Assembly: GCA_020050835.1 (NCBI GenBank)
Contig: JAGVKB010000142.1
Location: 124,001 to 188,000 of the forward strand
Length of the DNA stretch: 64,000 nucleotides
Direction: 5' to 3'
Source of the DNA: Candidatus Obscuribacterales bacterium
Lineage (GTDB): Bacteria > Cyanobacteriota > Vampirovibrionia > Obscuribacterales > Obscuribacteraceae
Made by a program: the position numbers and the translations under genes. How positions within the stretch are numbered: position 1 is the stretch's first letter; each line of letters opens with the position of its first letter. The notes below the pieces were generated by a model. It saw only the letters and a list, made by a program, of their open reading frames with translations, searched no databases and was not told where the DNA came from. This document shows, piece by piece, positions 34,396 through 43,470 of the stretch.

Positions 34396-35145
34396 TCATG
34401 CGGCTTCCGCTGCCGGTTTTTCCGGTTCAGACTGCTTTTCAGCTGACTCCACTTCTTGAGCTTCTGCCGGCTCCTCAGGCGATTCAGTTTCGGCAGCTGG
34501 AGCTTCAACCTCGTCTTCCAATTCTTTAGCAGATGACTCCTCACTCTCCGCTTCCGGAGATTCCGTGCTTTCTGAACTCTCCTCACTGGGAGGTTCCTCT
34601 TCCTTTTTCTCGGCGTCATCCTCACTGGCTACGACTTCTACTGGCTCTTCTCCTGCCACCACCTCCTCCTTTTCCTCGTCACTTGCTGTTGGTTCCTCTG
34701 GTTTCTCTTCCTCTGCTTCCTCCTCTTTCTCTTCCTCTGAGCACTCTTCGCTAGCTACCGGTTCCTCTGCCTTCTCTTCCTCCGATTCACCAGCTTCTTC
34801 TTCCTTCTTACCTTCCAAACACACCTCACTAGCTGCTGTTTCTACTGTCTCTTCTGTTTCTGATTCTCCGCTGGACTCCTCCTCCTTCTTCTCGTCACAA
34901 GAGGATTCGCCTGCATTGTCGGACTCTTCTCCGCCAGCAGCCTCCTCGTCTTCCTTTGCCTCGCAACATGGCGCACTGGCCGCTTCTTCGCAGTTTTCCT
35001 CGCTCTTTTCTTCGCATGCTGCAGCCTCATGGCTGCTATCGGATTCGGTGTCTCCGGCCTGGCAGGCAGCCGCTTCCGTTTCCGTTTCCTCCGTGGACTT
35101 TGTCTCTTCTGACACTACTTCCGGTGCCTTATCCTCATCAACCAT
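34396..35145 (-). CDS. Extremely acidic low-complexity protein with eight cysteines
   Basis: This 249-residue protein is dominated by Glu with Ser, Ala, Lys and Asp and has almost no hydrophobic core. It has no signal peptide or membrane segment. Eight cysteines, including one CC pair, all lie in the first 135 residues, spaced every 10-25 residues. The opposite strand carries a long Ser-rich frame, but this strand is supported by a perfect AGGAGG (35156-35161) ten bases before the ATG at 35145 and a hairpin terminator just after the stop. It is probably disordered and cytoplasmic; metal buffering or a charged scaffold role are guesses. It precedes the two coiled-coil giants on the same strand. 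No family recognised. Confidence 0.7.
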   Translation of the reverse strand: MVDEDKAPEVVSEETKSTEETETEAAACQAGDTESDSSHEAAACEEKSEENCEEAASAPCCEAKEDEEAAGGEESDNAGESSCDEKKEEESSGESETEETVETAASEVCLEGKKEEEAGESEEEKAEEPVASEECSEEEKEEEAEEEKPEEPTASDEEKEEVVAGEEPVEVVASEDDAEKKEEEPPSEESSESTESPEAESEESSAKELEDEVEAPAAETESPEEPAEAQEVESAEKQSEPEKPAAEAA

Positions 35146-35558
35146 TTCAGTCTAACCTCCTAGCTCAAGCCGACACAAACCGCGCTCAAGCATATTCACG
35201 CCAAATGAAGACGATCCCCGCGTGAATAAACACGAAGGAAACCGACGCTCAATTTGAGACGTTTTTCGCAAGAGAGCTTCTATTAATTTTGTAGCAGATC
35301 TAAGTGGCTGCGTGTATGGTGGCAGAGGGAATTATTTGGTTAAATTTTGCAGAAGAACAGGTTGCTCCAAAGGCACCACTACTAGTGGCAGTAGTGCCCA
35401 GTTCAGATGTCGGACGATTTTCGCTTCTTGCCCAACCGATTCCAAAAATTCGACTCAGCCAGCTGTTATCCCCCGAACCCCTTAACAAAACAGATTAATG
35501 TCTACAGGACTGGGTAAGTTACTGACCGTAGTGACTTAGGACTGATTTCGACTGAAAA
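35146..35558. other. Divergent intergenic region
   Basis: These 413 bases separate the acidic-protein gene from the TPR-TonB_C gene. They hold an inverted repeat TATTCACGC...GCGTGAATA (35193-35228, 9-base arms, 18-base spacer) and an imperfect hairpin near 35372-35399 (GGCAC..ACTACT with AGTAGTGCC). Two overlapping 62-64 residue frames around 35300-35498 lack ribosome sites and resemble no family, so I do not call them. Confidence 0.5.
35193..35228. promoter_or_regulatory. Inverted repeat upstream of the acidic-protein gene
   Basis: TATTCACGC (35193-35201) and GCGTGAATA (35220-35228) are perfect 9-base arms around an 18-base spacer. The element lies 48-83 bases upstream of the acidic gene's start. 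It could be a repressor site or a hairpin in the mRNA leader; nothing in the sequence distinguishes these. Confidence 0.35.
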
Positions 35559-38500
35559 ATGCCTCAAAAGTTAAGAGCTCTGCTAGCCGCCACCTTTGTC
35601 GTCCTTCAGCAGTTACCTTCATTTGAACGAGCTGCTCATGCACATTCCCGCGCAGACAGAGAAAATTCAAAACCTTCTCTGGCTCAGTTTCCCGCGCTTC
35701 CAATGCTGATGATGGTTGATCCTAGGAAGCAAGAGGCTTGGAAGGACCTTGCTCAACGTCTGTTAGACAACCAGTGGGACGTCACTAATAACATAGACCT
35801 TGCTTGCACGACATTGCCCGAGCTGCCGTCCGCTGATATTCGCCGAATAGCGTGCATTCACAGGTTGGCGCTTACATTGGCTTATGATTCCGATAGTCGG
35901 CAAACCAAGGCGGCAGAAAATTTACTATCAAACTGCACTGGATCGTTTGACAGCTCCTCTCTCAAGGACAGAACTTACTTAGCGAACTGTTATTACGATA
36001 TCGGCATGCTCTTGCTTCAGCAAGAATCGTGGCCGGAAGCCCTCGAGAATCTAAACAAGGCGCTGACGATCTTTCAGAATTCCGATCAGACTGATTCCAC
36101 CGCATTGGCAGACACCTACTACGGCCTTGGTATTTGCTATGCAAAGCTGGGCAGAGGCAGTAAATCACTGGCGATAGATGCATTCTCAAATGCGGGCAAG
36201 GCTTACGAACAACTCGTGAACCAAAGCACCAGTGTTACTACTCTGTCTGCTAGACGAATCAGTATGATTTGTCTGGCCGAAAGTGCCCTCTACAATGCTT
36301 CCGCTCTTGCCAGTCAAATTGATGATTGGAATAGAGCTCAGGAGCTCAGCAAGCAAGGATTGGTGATTTCCGACCTTCGCAAAGATATATTCGATCTCTA
36401 TCGACCAGGTTTCTTCTATACGTTGGCGCAGGCGCTCAAGAGCAAGGGAGATCTTGTCGGAGCAGCCAGCGCGGCCAGTAAGAGCCTGGCGTTCTTTGGG
36501 CTCGACCCCGACAAGCCAGCGCTGAGGCAGGACCCATTCGTACCGATCGAGGGAGGTACCGCTTCAAATCCAGCTGCGGAAGTGAGTACTGAGAAGAAAT
36601 CTTCGTGTGCTCTTTGTCTGATTAAGAGCCTCTCGCTCGGAACTGAAAAGTTGAGCTATGACATGACCAGGACAGCGGTAGCCTGTGCAGAACCAATTCC
36701 ACCTCCAAACTTTGCAGTATTTCCACTGAGACTGGACATTCCGTTGTCCGATTCCAGATCGGAAGAACCAGATGAGCACGTGTTAGACAGTAAGTGCCTA
36801 GTTCCTAATGCCGGCTCAAACGACAGTTTCCCCGCCGAATCAAGCGATGAAAAGCAACCTATTCGCCAGAACAATCTAATTGCACGGAGTGATGCATTCG
36901 CTTCTAATGCAAATGATTCCACAGCCGCAATAGAGCCTTATCGCAAGCCGAAAGACTCTGAGACTACCAAGTCAAACACATCCGAGTCCTCTTTGTTGGT
37001 CAAGCTCTTCAAGCGGGCCGATCTTCACGCTCAAACAATTCCCTCTCTTGACCGAAGTTCTCCCGGCAATATGATTCGTGTATTTCTTGATTCCTCGAGC
37101 CCGAAGGAAAAGTCACAAGAGCTGAGCAGGCTGGAAGGGTTGGCAAACCTATTTACGATCACTGGCGGCACCAGCGATCAAGTGCATTCACAGAAGTCTG
37201 CTTCAGATAAACCGCCAGATGCCCAAGTACCAAGCGACAGCAACTCCAACTATTTGCTTGGTCAACTTGCCACAATCATGGCTGACCACGAAGCAGCAGT
37301 TAAGCTGTTCCAATCTGCATCAGACTTAGATCCGAGCAACGATCGAAAGAAGAAGAGCCTGGCTGCGATCTATCACCGATTATCGCAGAGCCCTAAGAAC
37401 TCGCCTGATAAGAACCTCGAACTGAGTCAGATCGCTAGTTTTTGGGATCCCGAAAACTCAATTCTTGTCTCCGCACTCAACACTCACATACAAGAAAATG
37501 GTAGAGATCCATCTGCATTTGAAGACAGGATCAAATTATCCAATGCCGCATCAAACAAGGGCAGTTTTCGAGCAGCAATAGCCGAGTGCGAGGCAGCGCT
37601 CAAAATCAAAGACGATCACGACAGCCGGCTTAAGCTTGGTGACTTGTACCGGCAGATTGGAGAGCATGATCGAGCAATTCTGGAGTACCAGCTCGCGGGG
37701 CTAGATAACAATAACGGTAGACCATTGGTAAAGCTAGGATTGATCTACAAAGAGAAAGGGGATCTTATCAATGAAATCAAGTTCTTCCAGCAGGCCAGTG
37801 AGATTCTTCCACCCGACCAAACAAGCGCGAATTTGTTGAACGAATCTTGGCAGAGTGCGGCAAGACTTGCACCGAGCGCCTGGGAAAACCATGCTGGACT
37901 TGGTCAGAGTTATAGAGACTTGGGAAATCTGGGGCAAGCGGAAGCAGAGTTCAGGATTGCACTTACCCTCAGTCCAAACAATAAAGCGGTAGAGAACCTA
38001 CTCAAGAAGCAACCAAGCACCGCTAAGAAACCAGATGCATCTTCCATGCCAGCAGTTCGCACTGATGAACGGTCGACAAATCAAGCGGACTCTGCTGTTG
38101 AAAGGGCCGCCAACGAGTTCCGGAAGGCGATCTCCTGCGAAGAGCTCACTAAACTATTACCCGCAGGCGATTCAAAGCCACCAACAGGCGGAATTGACAG
38201 TCAAACTTCGACTGCTGCCCAGCAGCCTGACACTGCACAGACAACTTTATCGCCGGTGCTAAGAGAACCAAGTATCCAACAAGACAATGATGTCGACTTT
38301 GGCCCGTACATGGCGGACCTTCAACACCGAATCAAACGAGTCTGGTTTCCGCCCAAGAGCTCTACATCCACCCAGGTAGTGGTAACTTTCGAAATAGGCA
38401 GATTAGGCGATCTGTCAAAGTTGAAAGTAGATCAAAGTTCCGGTCTTTCGGAAGCAGACCGGGCAGGACTGCGAGCGGTTGAGAATGCTGCACCGTTCCG

Positions 38501-38771
38501 TGTACTGCCAGCGGGATCTCCCGACACGGTAAAAATTCAATACACCTTTGACCGCAATGTCCCGACCGACGCGGAGCCGACCGATAGCTTCAGCGCCGGT
38601 ACACCAACTGGTTCGTTTCACACCTACCTGGCTCCACCAGAAGCTGAAGCGACGCAAGGCTCACTACTAGATATTCTGCTCAAACCGCCAAGAGCTCCCG
38701 AGCTCGACAAGTCAGAAGTCAAACTTTCCGTTCCGCAGATTCCAACTTCCCTAATCCTTCCGATCGAATAA
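35559..38771 (+). CDS. Secreted TPR protein with a C-terminal TonB/TolA-like domain
   Basis: The 1070-residue protein opens with a signal sequence (to about residue 28, HAHS). A TPR-rich region occupies about 100-330 and again about 560-820 (units such as AENLSNCYYDIGMLLLQQE and HAGLGQSYRDLGNLGQAEAEF). Between them lies a long polar, probably disordered stretch of Ser, Asp and Lys. Residues about 912-1010 match the TonB_C/TolA-type fold: DFGPYMADLQHRIKRVW, VVVTFEIGRLGDLSKL, then ADRAGLRAVENAAPF. TonB_C domains normally contact outer-membrane or secreted partners, so the protein is probably periplasmic. A second secreted TPR gene follows 33 bases later. Fusion of long TPR arrays to a terminal TonB_C module is unusual. 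Confidence 0.85.
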   Translation: MPQKLRALLAATFVVLQQLPSFERAAHAHSRADRENSKPSLAQFPALPMLMMVDPRKQEAWKDLAQRLLDNQWDVTNNIDLACTTLPELPSADIRRIACIHRLALTLAYDSDSRQTKAAENLLSNCTGSFDSSSLKDRTYLANCYYDIGMLLLQQESWPEALENLNKALTIFQNSDQTDSTALADTYYGLGICYAKLGRGSKSLAIDAFSNAGKAYEQLVNQSTSVTTLSARRISMICLAESALYNASALASQIDDWNRAQELSKQGLVISDLRKDIFDLYRPGFFYTLAQALKSKGDLVGAASAASKSLAFFGLDPDKPALRQDPFVPIEGGTASNPAAEVSTEKKSSCALCLIKSLSLGTEKLSYDMTRTAVACAEPIPPPNFAVFPLRLDIPLSDSRSEEPDEHVLDSKCLVPNAGSNDSFPAESSDEKQPIRQNNLIARSDAFASNANDSTAAIEPYRKPKDSETTKSNTSESSLLVKLFKRADLHAQTIPSLDRSSPGNMIRVFLDSSSPKEKSQELSRLEGLANLFTITGGTSDQVHSQKSASDKPPDAQVPSDSNSNYLLGQLATIMADHEAAVKLFQSASDLDPSNDRKKKSLAAIYHRLSQSPKNSPDKNLELSQIASFWDPENSILVSALNTHIQENGRDPSAFEDRIKLSNAASNKGSFRAAIAECEAALKIKDDHDSRLKLGDLYRQIGEHDRAILEYQLAGLDNNNGRPLVKLGLIYKEKGDLINEIKFFQQASEILPPDQTSANLLNESWQSAARLAPSAWENHAGLGQSYRDLGNLGQAEAEFRIALTLSPNNKAVENLLKKQPSTAKKPDASSMPAVRTDERSTNQADSAVERAANEFRKAISCEELTKLLPAGDSKPPTGGIDSQTSTAAQQPDTAQTTLSPVLREPSIQQDNDVDFGPYMADLQHRIKRVWFPPKSSTSTQVVVTFEIGRLGDLSKLKVDQSSGLSEADRAGLRAVENAAPFRVLPAGSPDTVKIQYTFDRNVPTDAEPTDSFSAGTPTGSFHTYLAPPEAEATQGSLLDILLKPPRAPELDKSEVKLSVPQIPTSLILPIE

Positions 38772-38804
38772 AGCAGAAACAACCAGGAAATAGGTCTGAT
38801 CCCA

Positions 38805-40586
38805 ATGAAGCCTACTATCTCATCAAAATCTCTCCGGTTTACGGCGCTAGCTGTACTTATGTGCACCAGCTGGGCACTGGCATCAGAGGCCAAGAAGGTA
38901 TCTCAAACAATCGGAAACGACAACGGTATCGTTTTGCTTACACCAGAACCGCATACAGCGCAAGAACACAATAACAGGGCAGTTGAGTTAGGCTCCAAGG
39001 AGCTTTGGGTGGACGCCATTCGAGAACACGAGTTGGCTGTCGAATTAGATCAAAGCAACAGTCCCTATCGCACAAATCTGTCGGCAGCGCATCTGCTGTA
39101 CGGAAAGCTCTGTAAAGAGAAACACAATCTATACGATGCAGCACGCCAGTTCAGAGCAGCTCTATTCGTCGACCCCAAGAATGCAGAAGCCGACCAAAAC
39201 CTTGACGAAGTACTAAATCAAATGGGAAAGGCTAGCAAGGATGCAAAAGTTAGGCAATCTTTCGCAGAAGATGCCGATCTCGGCGGAGATTTTGAAACTG
39301 CCATCGTCGAGTATCGAAAATGCGCTCAACTGCTGGATGATGGACCAACGCACGCGGAGCTAGGGCGGAGTCTGCTCAGGTCCGGTCTACCGGTCGATGC
39401 TTTTAAGGAGCTCTCGATTGGAGCGAGCAAACCCTGGCCAGCTGATGACTCTGCTTCGAAAGCCCAATCAGATTGTCACGCTTCGCTCGGAAACATTCTG
39501 CGAGAGTACGCCCGCGTTGCCAAAGAAGGTGGGAAGGACAATCTCTACAGAATTCGACTACGTAGTGCCGGCATTGAGTATCGCCGTGCGGTAACCATAA
39601 ATCCGCTCAACACAAATGCAATTCTCGGGCTGGTCGACGTCGCGCAACAGGCTGTCGCTCTTAACCCTACCTTCGACAATCATCTTACGCTCGCAAGCGC
39701 ATATCAACTCCAGGGAGATTTTGGCAGAGCGAGACTGGAACTTGATGCCTGCAGAAAGCTGACTCCAAGCAGCCCTGAGATCGAACAAGCGCGCAAATCC
39801 TTATGTCTTGCTGAAGTGAAGAGCAGTACGACTACTCCGGCTGCGCTCTCGTCCATAGTTGCCACCTTGAAGCTACAGCTCAAGCAGAACAGTTCGGACG
39901 CGAAACTTTGGTATATCTATGGATTCGCTTGCGAGCGGCAGTCAGATCGATTTACTGCGCTGGATGCTTACAAACACGCTCTTACTCTCGATGCGGCGGT
40001 TGCAGAAGATCTATCAACGCGGATTGAACGTCTAAAACAAGCTGCGACAGCCAACAATTCACCATCAACCGGCGCTGCACCGGCAACCGAACAAAGCTCC
40101 TCTGACAAGACTGGCGGTTTACTTCAAAGCCTGAGGAAATATTCCGAAATTGAAGCGTTGCTTCGAAGCGGCAAGCTCGATCAAGCCAAAGAAGCCATCT
40201 TAGCGCAGATACAGATTAGTCCTCGTGCTGGTCGAGCCTGGCTTCTGCTCGGGCTTGCAAGCGAGAGAGCCAATGAAACAGACTTCGCGATCGCAGCTTA
40301 CCATCAGGCTGACAACTTGAAGGAGCCGGGAGCCAAAGTTGCTGCCGAGAGTCTTAACACGGCACGGGTAGCTCCTTTGATCGCTCAGGGAGATGAGCTA
40401 GCGAAATCAGGAGATTGGGCAAGAGCAGCTTCTCTGTATAGACAAGCAACGATTCTTGATAATGACTTACCAAATGTGCACCGTAAGTTGGCTGATGCGC
40501 TCCAGCACCTTGGCGATGACAGGGATGCCAGCTTGGAGCGAAAGCAAGCCGACGAGCTGGAGCAATCGCTCAAGACTGGCACATAG
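38805..40586 (+). CDS. Secreted TPR-repeat protein
   Basis: This is a 593-residue protein with an N-terminal signal peptide (hydrophobic core at about 9-24, cleavage near ALA-SEA) and TPR units through most of its length. Examples are NNRAVELGSKELWVDAIREH near 50, NTNAILGLVDVAQQAVALNP near 270 and AWLLLGLASERANETDFAIA near 480. Low-complexity Ser/Thr/Ala stretches separate two TPR blocks. AGGAAATAGG precedes the ATG. It lies 33 bases after the TPR-TonB_C gene and is probably co-transcribed with it. The two may act together in a periplasmic complex, since TPRs are protein-binding repeats; no partner can be named. Confidence 0.85.
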   Translation: MKPTISSKSLRFTALAVLMCTSWALASEAKKVSQTIGNDNGIVLLTPEPHTAQEHNNRAVELGSKELWVDAIREHELAVELDQSNSPYRTNLSAAHLLYGKLCKEKHNLYDAARQFRAALFVDPKNAEADQNLDEVLNQMGKASKDAKVRQSFAEDADLGGDFETAIVEYRKCAQLLDDGPTHAELGRSLLRSGLPVDAFKELSIGASKPWPADDSASKAQSDCHASLGNILREYARVAKEGGKDNLYRIRLRSAGIEYRRAVTINPLNTNAILGLVDVAQQAVALNPTFDNHLTLASAYQLQGDFGRARLELDACRKLTPSSPEIEQARKSLCLAEVKSSTTTPAALSSIVATLKLQLKQNSSDAKLWYIYGFACERQSDRFTALDAYKHALTLDAAVAEDLSTRIERLKQAATANNSPSTGAAPATEQSSSDKTGGLLQSLRKYSEIEALLRSGKLDQAKEAILAQIQISPRAGRAWLLLGLASERANETDFAIAAYHQADNLKEPGAKVAAESLNTARVAPLIAQGDELAKSGDWARAASLYRQATILDNDLPNVHRKLADALQHLGDDRDASLERKQADELEQSLKTGT

Positions 40587-40627
40587 TAACAAGCAAAAGG
40601 CGCTTCAGGACAGTTGCTAAACTGCAT

Positions 40628-41059
40628 CTACAGCTCTTGCTCGACGGTTAAGGCAGCAATTTGGACGGCATCTAATTCACGTGCAGCGTGGGTAGCAATC
40701 CGACAACATTTCAGAAGGCTATCTTTAGAGCCCCGAAGATCTCTCGATTTCAACTGCGCTTCCACTAGTCTCAATGATTCAGAGAGGGTCACCAGTTCGC
40801 TGCAAGTCTTTCCAAGCCGCCGGGAGCTTTCGGCGGTCATCTGTTGCGGAAGATACTTTTGGTGCTGATCGATCTGATCTGCTCTGGCCAGCAATCCATC
40901 AACGACCCGGCACAGACGTTCATTGTATGCATCAAGACTGGCGAGTTCTCTCGCTCTTCTTGCTTCCAGCAGCTTACTCAATCGGCGCCAGCCAAACAAG
41001 ACGAAACAGATGACGGCGATGATGATGAAACTACCGATGTAGAAAAGAACGCGAAGCAC
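40628..41059 (-). CDS. Small membrane protein of unknown function
   Basis: A 143-residue protein: one transmembrane helix at about 5-23, a basic patch (GWRRLSKLLEARRAR) marking the cytoplasmic side, and then a long helical domain with two Cys (KCCRIAT) and many charged residues. The start is GTG at 41059; the AGGGATG ribosome-site candidate lies about 12 bases upstream, so spacing is long. The helical layout resembles LemA-type proteins only superficially, and I make no family call. It lies downstream of a small secreted TPR gene on the same strand with a 55-base gap, so the two may be co-expressed. Confidence 0.6.
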   Translation of the reverse strand: MLRVLFYIGSFIIIAVICFVLFGWRRLSKLLEARRARELASLDAYNERLCRVVDGLLARADQIDQHQKYLPQQMTAESSRRLGKTCSELVTLSESLRLVEAQLKSRDLRGSKDSLLKCCRIATHAARELDAVQIAALTVEQEL

Positions 41060-41114
41060 TTTTGCTGTTCATCCCTGCAGGTCTACATCAATAATGTACA
41101 ACAGGGCGCAGAGA

Positions 41115-41687
41115 TCAATATGCGTTTTTGAATTCCCGCTCTTCCCATTCCTTCTTCTTCTTCAGTCTTTCCTTTTCCTTCTTGACTGACTCTTCGTCCT
41201 TCTTGATGAAAGCCAGGACCTTCGCACGGAGCTCCGTCTGCTCTTCCGGCAAGGTCTTTAACAGCTTCTTGTAGAGCGTCACTTCTTCATCAATGCGATT
41301 CTCTTCGTGATAGACTCGCCCGAGAACCAAAGTAGACTTCCAATCGGTGGGATCTGACTTATGCGCGTACAGCGCTTCGCGTTCGGCTTCATGCCCGCGG
41401 CGTTCTGTCAAAAGAATCAACACCAACTGGCGATGATAGCGGCTATCGTGCGGATTGAGCTCAATCGCCTTTCTGTATAGCGCTTCGGCCCCTCTTAAAT
41501 CCTGTTTGTCGAGGGCGCGGTGTCCCTTCTGAAAAAGCTGTTCGGCCTTCTCGATATCTTTGCTGTTCGGGCCGAGCACTGCTTCCTCCTCCTCTTCGCA
41601 GAATGCAGGACTGGCAAATGCAGCCAGGATGACGGCTATGCTCAGTGCAGCTGGAGCAATGGTTCTTGGATTTGCTAGACGAAACAA
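41115..41687 (-). CDS. Small secreted TPR protein with a charged C-terminus
   Basis: This 190-residue protein has a signal peptide (cleavage near ASPAFC-EE), followed by an acidic EEEEE cluster. Two to three TPR units occupy about 45-150 (AEQLFQKGHRALDKQDLRGAEALY and similar). It ends in a strongly charged Lys/Glu helix (KEKERLKKKKEWEE). A Cys at the end of the signal region could allow lipidation, although the preceding residues are not a standard lipobox. The start is TTG at 41687, supported by AAGGAGA eight bases upstream. It is followed on the same strand by the small membrane protein. It is probably a periplasmic binding module; the role is unknown. Confidence 0.75.
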   Translation of the reverse strand: MFRLANPRTIAPAALSIAVILAAFASPAFCEEEEEAVLGPNSKDIEKAEQLFQKGHRALDKQDLRGAEALYRKAIELNPHDSRYHRQLVLILLTERRGHEAEREALYAHKSDPTDWKSTLVLGRVYHEENRIDEEVTLYKKLLKTLPEEQTELRAKVLAFIKKDEESVKKEKERLKKKKEWEEREFKNAY

Positions 41688-42082
41688 GAGATCTTCTCCT
41701 TGAGCTGTAATCGCGAAAGGGCTGGTTGATCATCCCCGATTTTAAGAGGATCTTGTCCGAATTTAGAATAATCCTTGTTAACAACCCATCTCTCTACTTG
41801 AAAAGATCTCTTAATCAAATCGCTAAACCAGTGTCCGATTAATTACAGGGGAAAATCTTTGCGCGCCGAGACATCGACTGCATATACAAGCCGGGCCGCT
41901 AGCCACGAGCCTGCTGACAACCGCCAAATGACTGCAATCGGTCTGTCTGCTGGTTTTGGATCGATTCTAATTGTGCTAAACTCATCGTAATCTAATGGCA
42001 ACGTAATACTTGCCCGGGTCCGTCTGCGACAAGTCAAATCGAAAAACCACCGTTCCTGAAGCGACTATACGGGGGCTGAAGT
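41688..42082. other. Intergenic region without a recognised element
   Basis: These 395 bases separate divergent genes. Apart from the ribosome site of the TTG-started TPR gene at 41695-41701 I see no clear promoter pair, hairpin or reading frame with a start signal. A stretch TTGTGC...TAATGG near 41970-41997 is a weak plus-strand promoter candidate. Confidence 0.4.
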
Positions 42083-42307
42083 ATGTCCTTTCAATATCAA
42101 CCCTCCCTCCAGGGGACTCTCAAACAGCTAAAGGAAATCGTCACCGGACTCCAAGGAGAAGACCACGAGTCTACCCGGCTGCTTGGCCAGATGGAGGAAC
42201 TTGTGACGCAGATTGAGACGAAGCACAAGTACAACGGCAAAGAGCCCAGCAAAGCCTCGACCTTAGCCATGAAGGCTGCCACCGGTGCCGCACCAGCCGC
42301 TGTTTAG
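42083..42307 (+). CDS. Small helical protein of unknown function
   Basis: This is a 74-residue frame. Residues about 8-52 form an amphipathic helix pair (LQGTLKQLKEIVTGLQ, LLGQMEELVTQIETKH), and the tail is Ala/Pro rich. There is no signal peptide or membrane helix. The ATG at 42083 is preceded by GGGGGCTGAAGT, a loose ribosome site. It ends 11 bases from the convergent murG stop. Codon use looks normal for the region, which supports a real gene. The function is unknown. Confidence 0.5.
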   Translation: MSFQYQPSLQGTLKQLKEIVTGLQGEDHESTRLLGQMEELVTQIETKHKYNGKEPSKASTLAMKAATGAAPAAV

Positions 42308-42318
42308 AGAAGACCGAT

Positions 42319-43470
42319 TTAGACTGCCATCACTCGACTTCTAGCCAGTGAGGAGGCGCTCAGCTCCTTGATCTGATTTGCCAGGTCAGCAGCGGCTTGG
42401 GGTTTCCCAAAACTCCGAATCGCTTTTCTCATCGAGTTTACTCTCTCTTCGTTGACAACCAGTTCAAGTATGGTGTCTCGCAGCGACTGCCCTGTCAGTT
42501 TGTTTTGAAGCACCATTACAGCAGCACCCTTGGAGACGACGAAGCGGGCATTGTGTGTCTGATGGTCCGCAGCCGCAAACGGGTATGGCACGAACAAAGC
42601 GGGCGTGCCGGTGACAGCTAGTTCGGCGACGGTCATTGCACCGGCCCGGCAGACAGCTAAATCGCAGACGGAATAGGCCAAGGCCAGATCATCGAAGTAC
42701 GCCCGCAAGAAGTAACGCGGATTATTCAAAACATCTTTATCCAATCTCTCTCGGAAATGCTGGACGTTCTTCTCGCCGGCTTGATGAATGATTTGAATTT
42801 GTGGATTGAATTCCAGCAACGACGGCAGGGCCTCCATCAATGCTTCATTGATCGCTTGCGCTCCCTGAGAGCCGCCTGTAACAAGAATCGTCTTCAGTCC
42901 TTGATTTAGACCGAGAACCGCACAGGCCGCATCACGAGCCAGCGGGCTGACGAAGCTCTTTCGAACTGGATTTCCATTGACAATCAGCTTACCGCGCGCC
43001 GGCTTCAGCCGTTCCGAAGCCGCCTCCATACCGACCGACACCAGATCCGCCCCGGTAGAGAACAAACGATTCACAAGCCCCGGATGGGCATCAGGCTCAT
43101 GAATGGCAGTGGGAACACCAGCGATGCGAGCAGCGGCCAGTGGCGGAGCAGCGGCGTATCCACCGGTACCGAGCACGACGGTTGGACAAAATTGTTGAAC
43201 AATGTTCTTCGCTTCTATAATCGCGCCAGCGAGTTCGAATGGCCATTTGAGCGATTGCATCGAAAACTTTCTGGGCATTCCTGAAACTTTCACGCCTTTG
43301 AACTGCAGTTGCTGCTCGGTGGCCAGCTTCTGCTCCAGGTGCCCGCCAGCACCAATAAACAGAATAGCCTCCACCTCAGGATCGTCTTGCAAGTGCTCTG
43401 CTACAGCCAATGCCGGATAAATATGGCCGCCCGTTCCACCGCCGGTTAGAATGATTCGATGCCGCGTCAT
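42319..43470 (-). CDS. murG: UDP-GlcNAc:undecaprenyl-pyrophosphoryl-MurNAc-pentapeptide transferase
   Basis: MurG makes lipid II from lipid I on the inner face of the membrane. The N-terminal loop GGGTGGHIYPALAVAEHL, the IHEPDAHPG block and the donor-binding GGSQGAQAIN segment are all present. The 383-residue length is slightly above the usual 355. The ATG at 43470 overlaps the ftsW stop by one base (TAATG), so translation is coupled. It ends a murD-ftsW-murG run; murC, murB and ftsQ do not follow, since a convergent small gene begins 11 bases after the stop. Confidence 0.97.
   Translation of the reverse strand: MTRHRIILTGGGTGGHIYPALAVAEHLQDDPEVEAILFIGAGGHLEQKLATEQQLQFKGVKVSGMPRKFSMQSLKWPFELAGAIIEAKNIVQQFCPTVVLGTGGYAAAPPLAAARIAGVPTAIHEPDAHPGLVNRLFSTGADLVSVGMEAASERLKPARGKLIVNGNPVRKSFVSPLARDAACAVLGLNQGLKTILVTGGSQGAQAINEALMEALPSLLEFNPQIQIIHQAGEKNVQHFRERLDKDVLNNPRYFLRAYFDDLALAYSVCDLAVCRAGAMTVAELAVTGTPALFVPYPFAAADHQTHNARFVVSKGAAVMVLQNKLTGQSLRDTILELVVNEERVNSMRKAIRSFGKPQAAADLANQIKELSASSLARSRVMAV

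Noticed and set aside
34565-35155. Ser-rich plus-strand frame of 196 residues
   Set aside because: It is the complement of the acidic gene; it has no ribosome site, and the minus-strand gene has both a perfect ribosome site and a terminator.
35300-35498. Two overlapping frames of 62-64 residues
   Set aside because: They are mirror frames in non-coding DNA with no ribosome site and no recognisable features.
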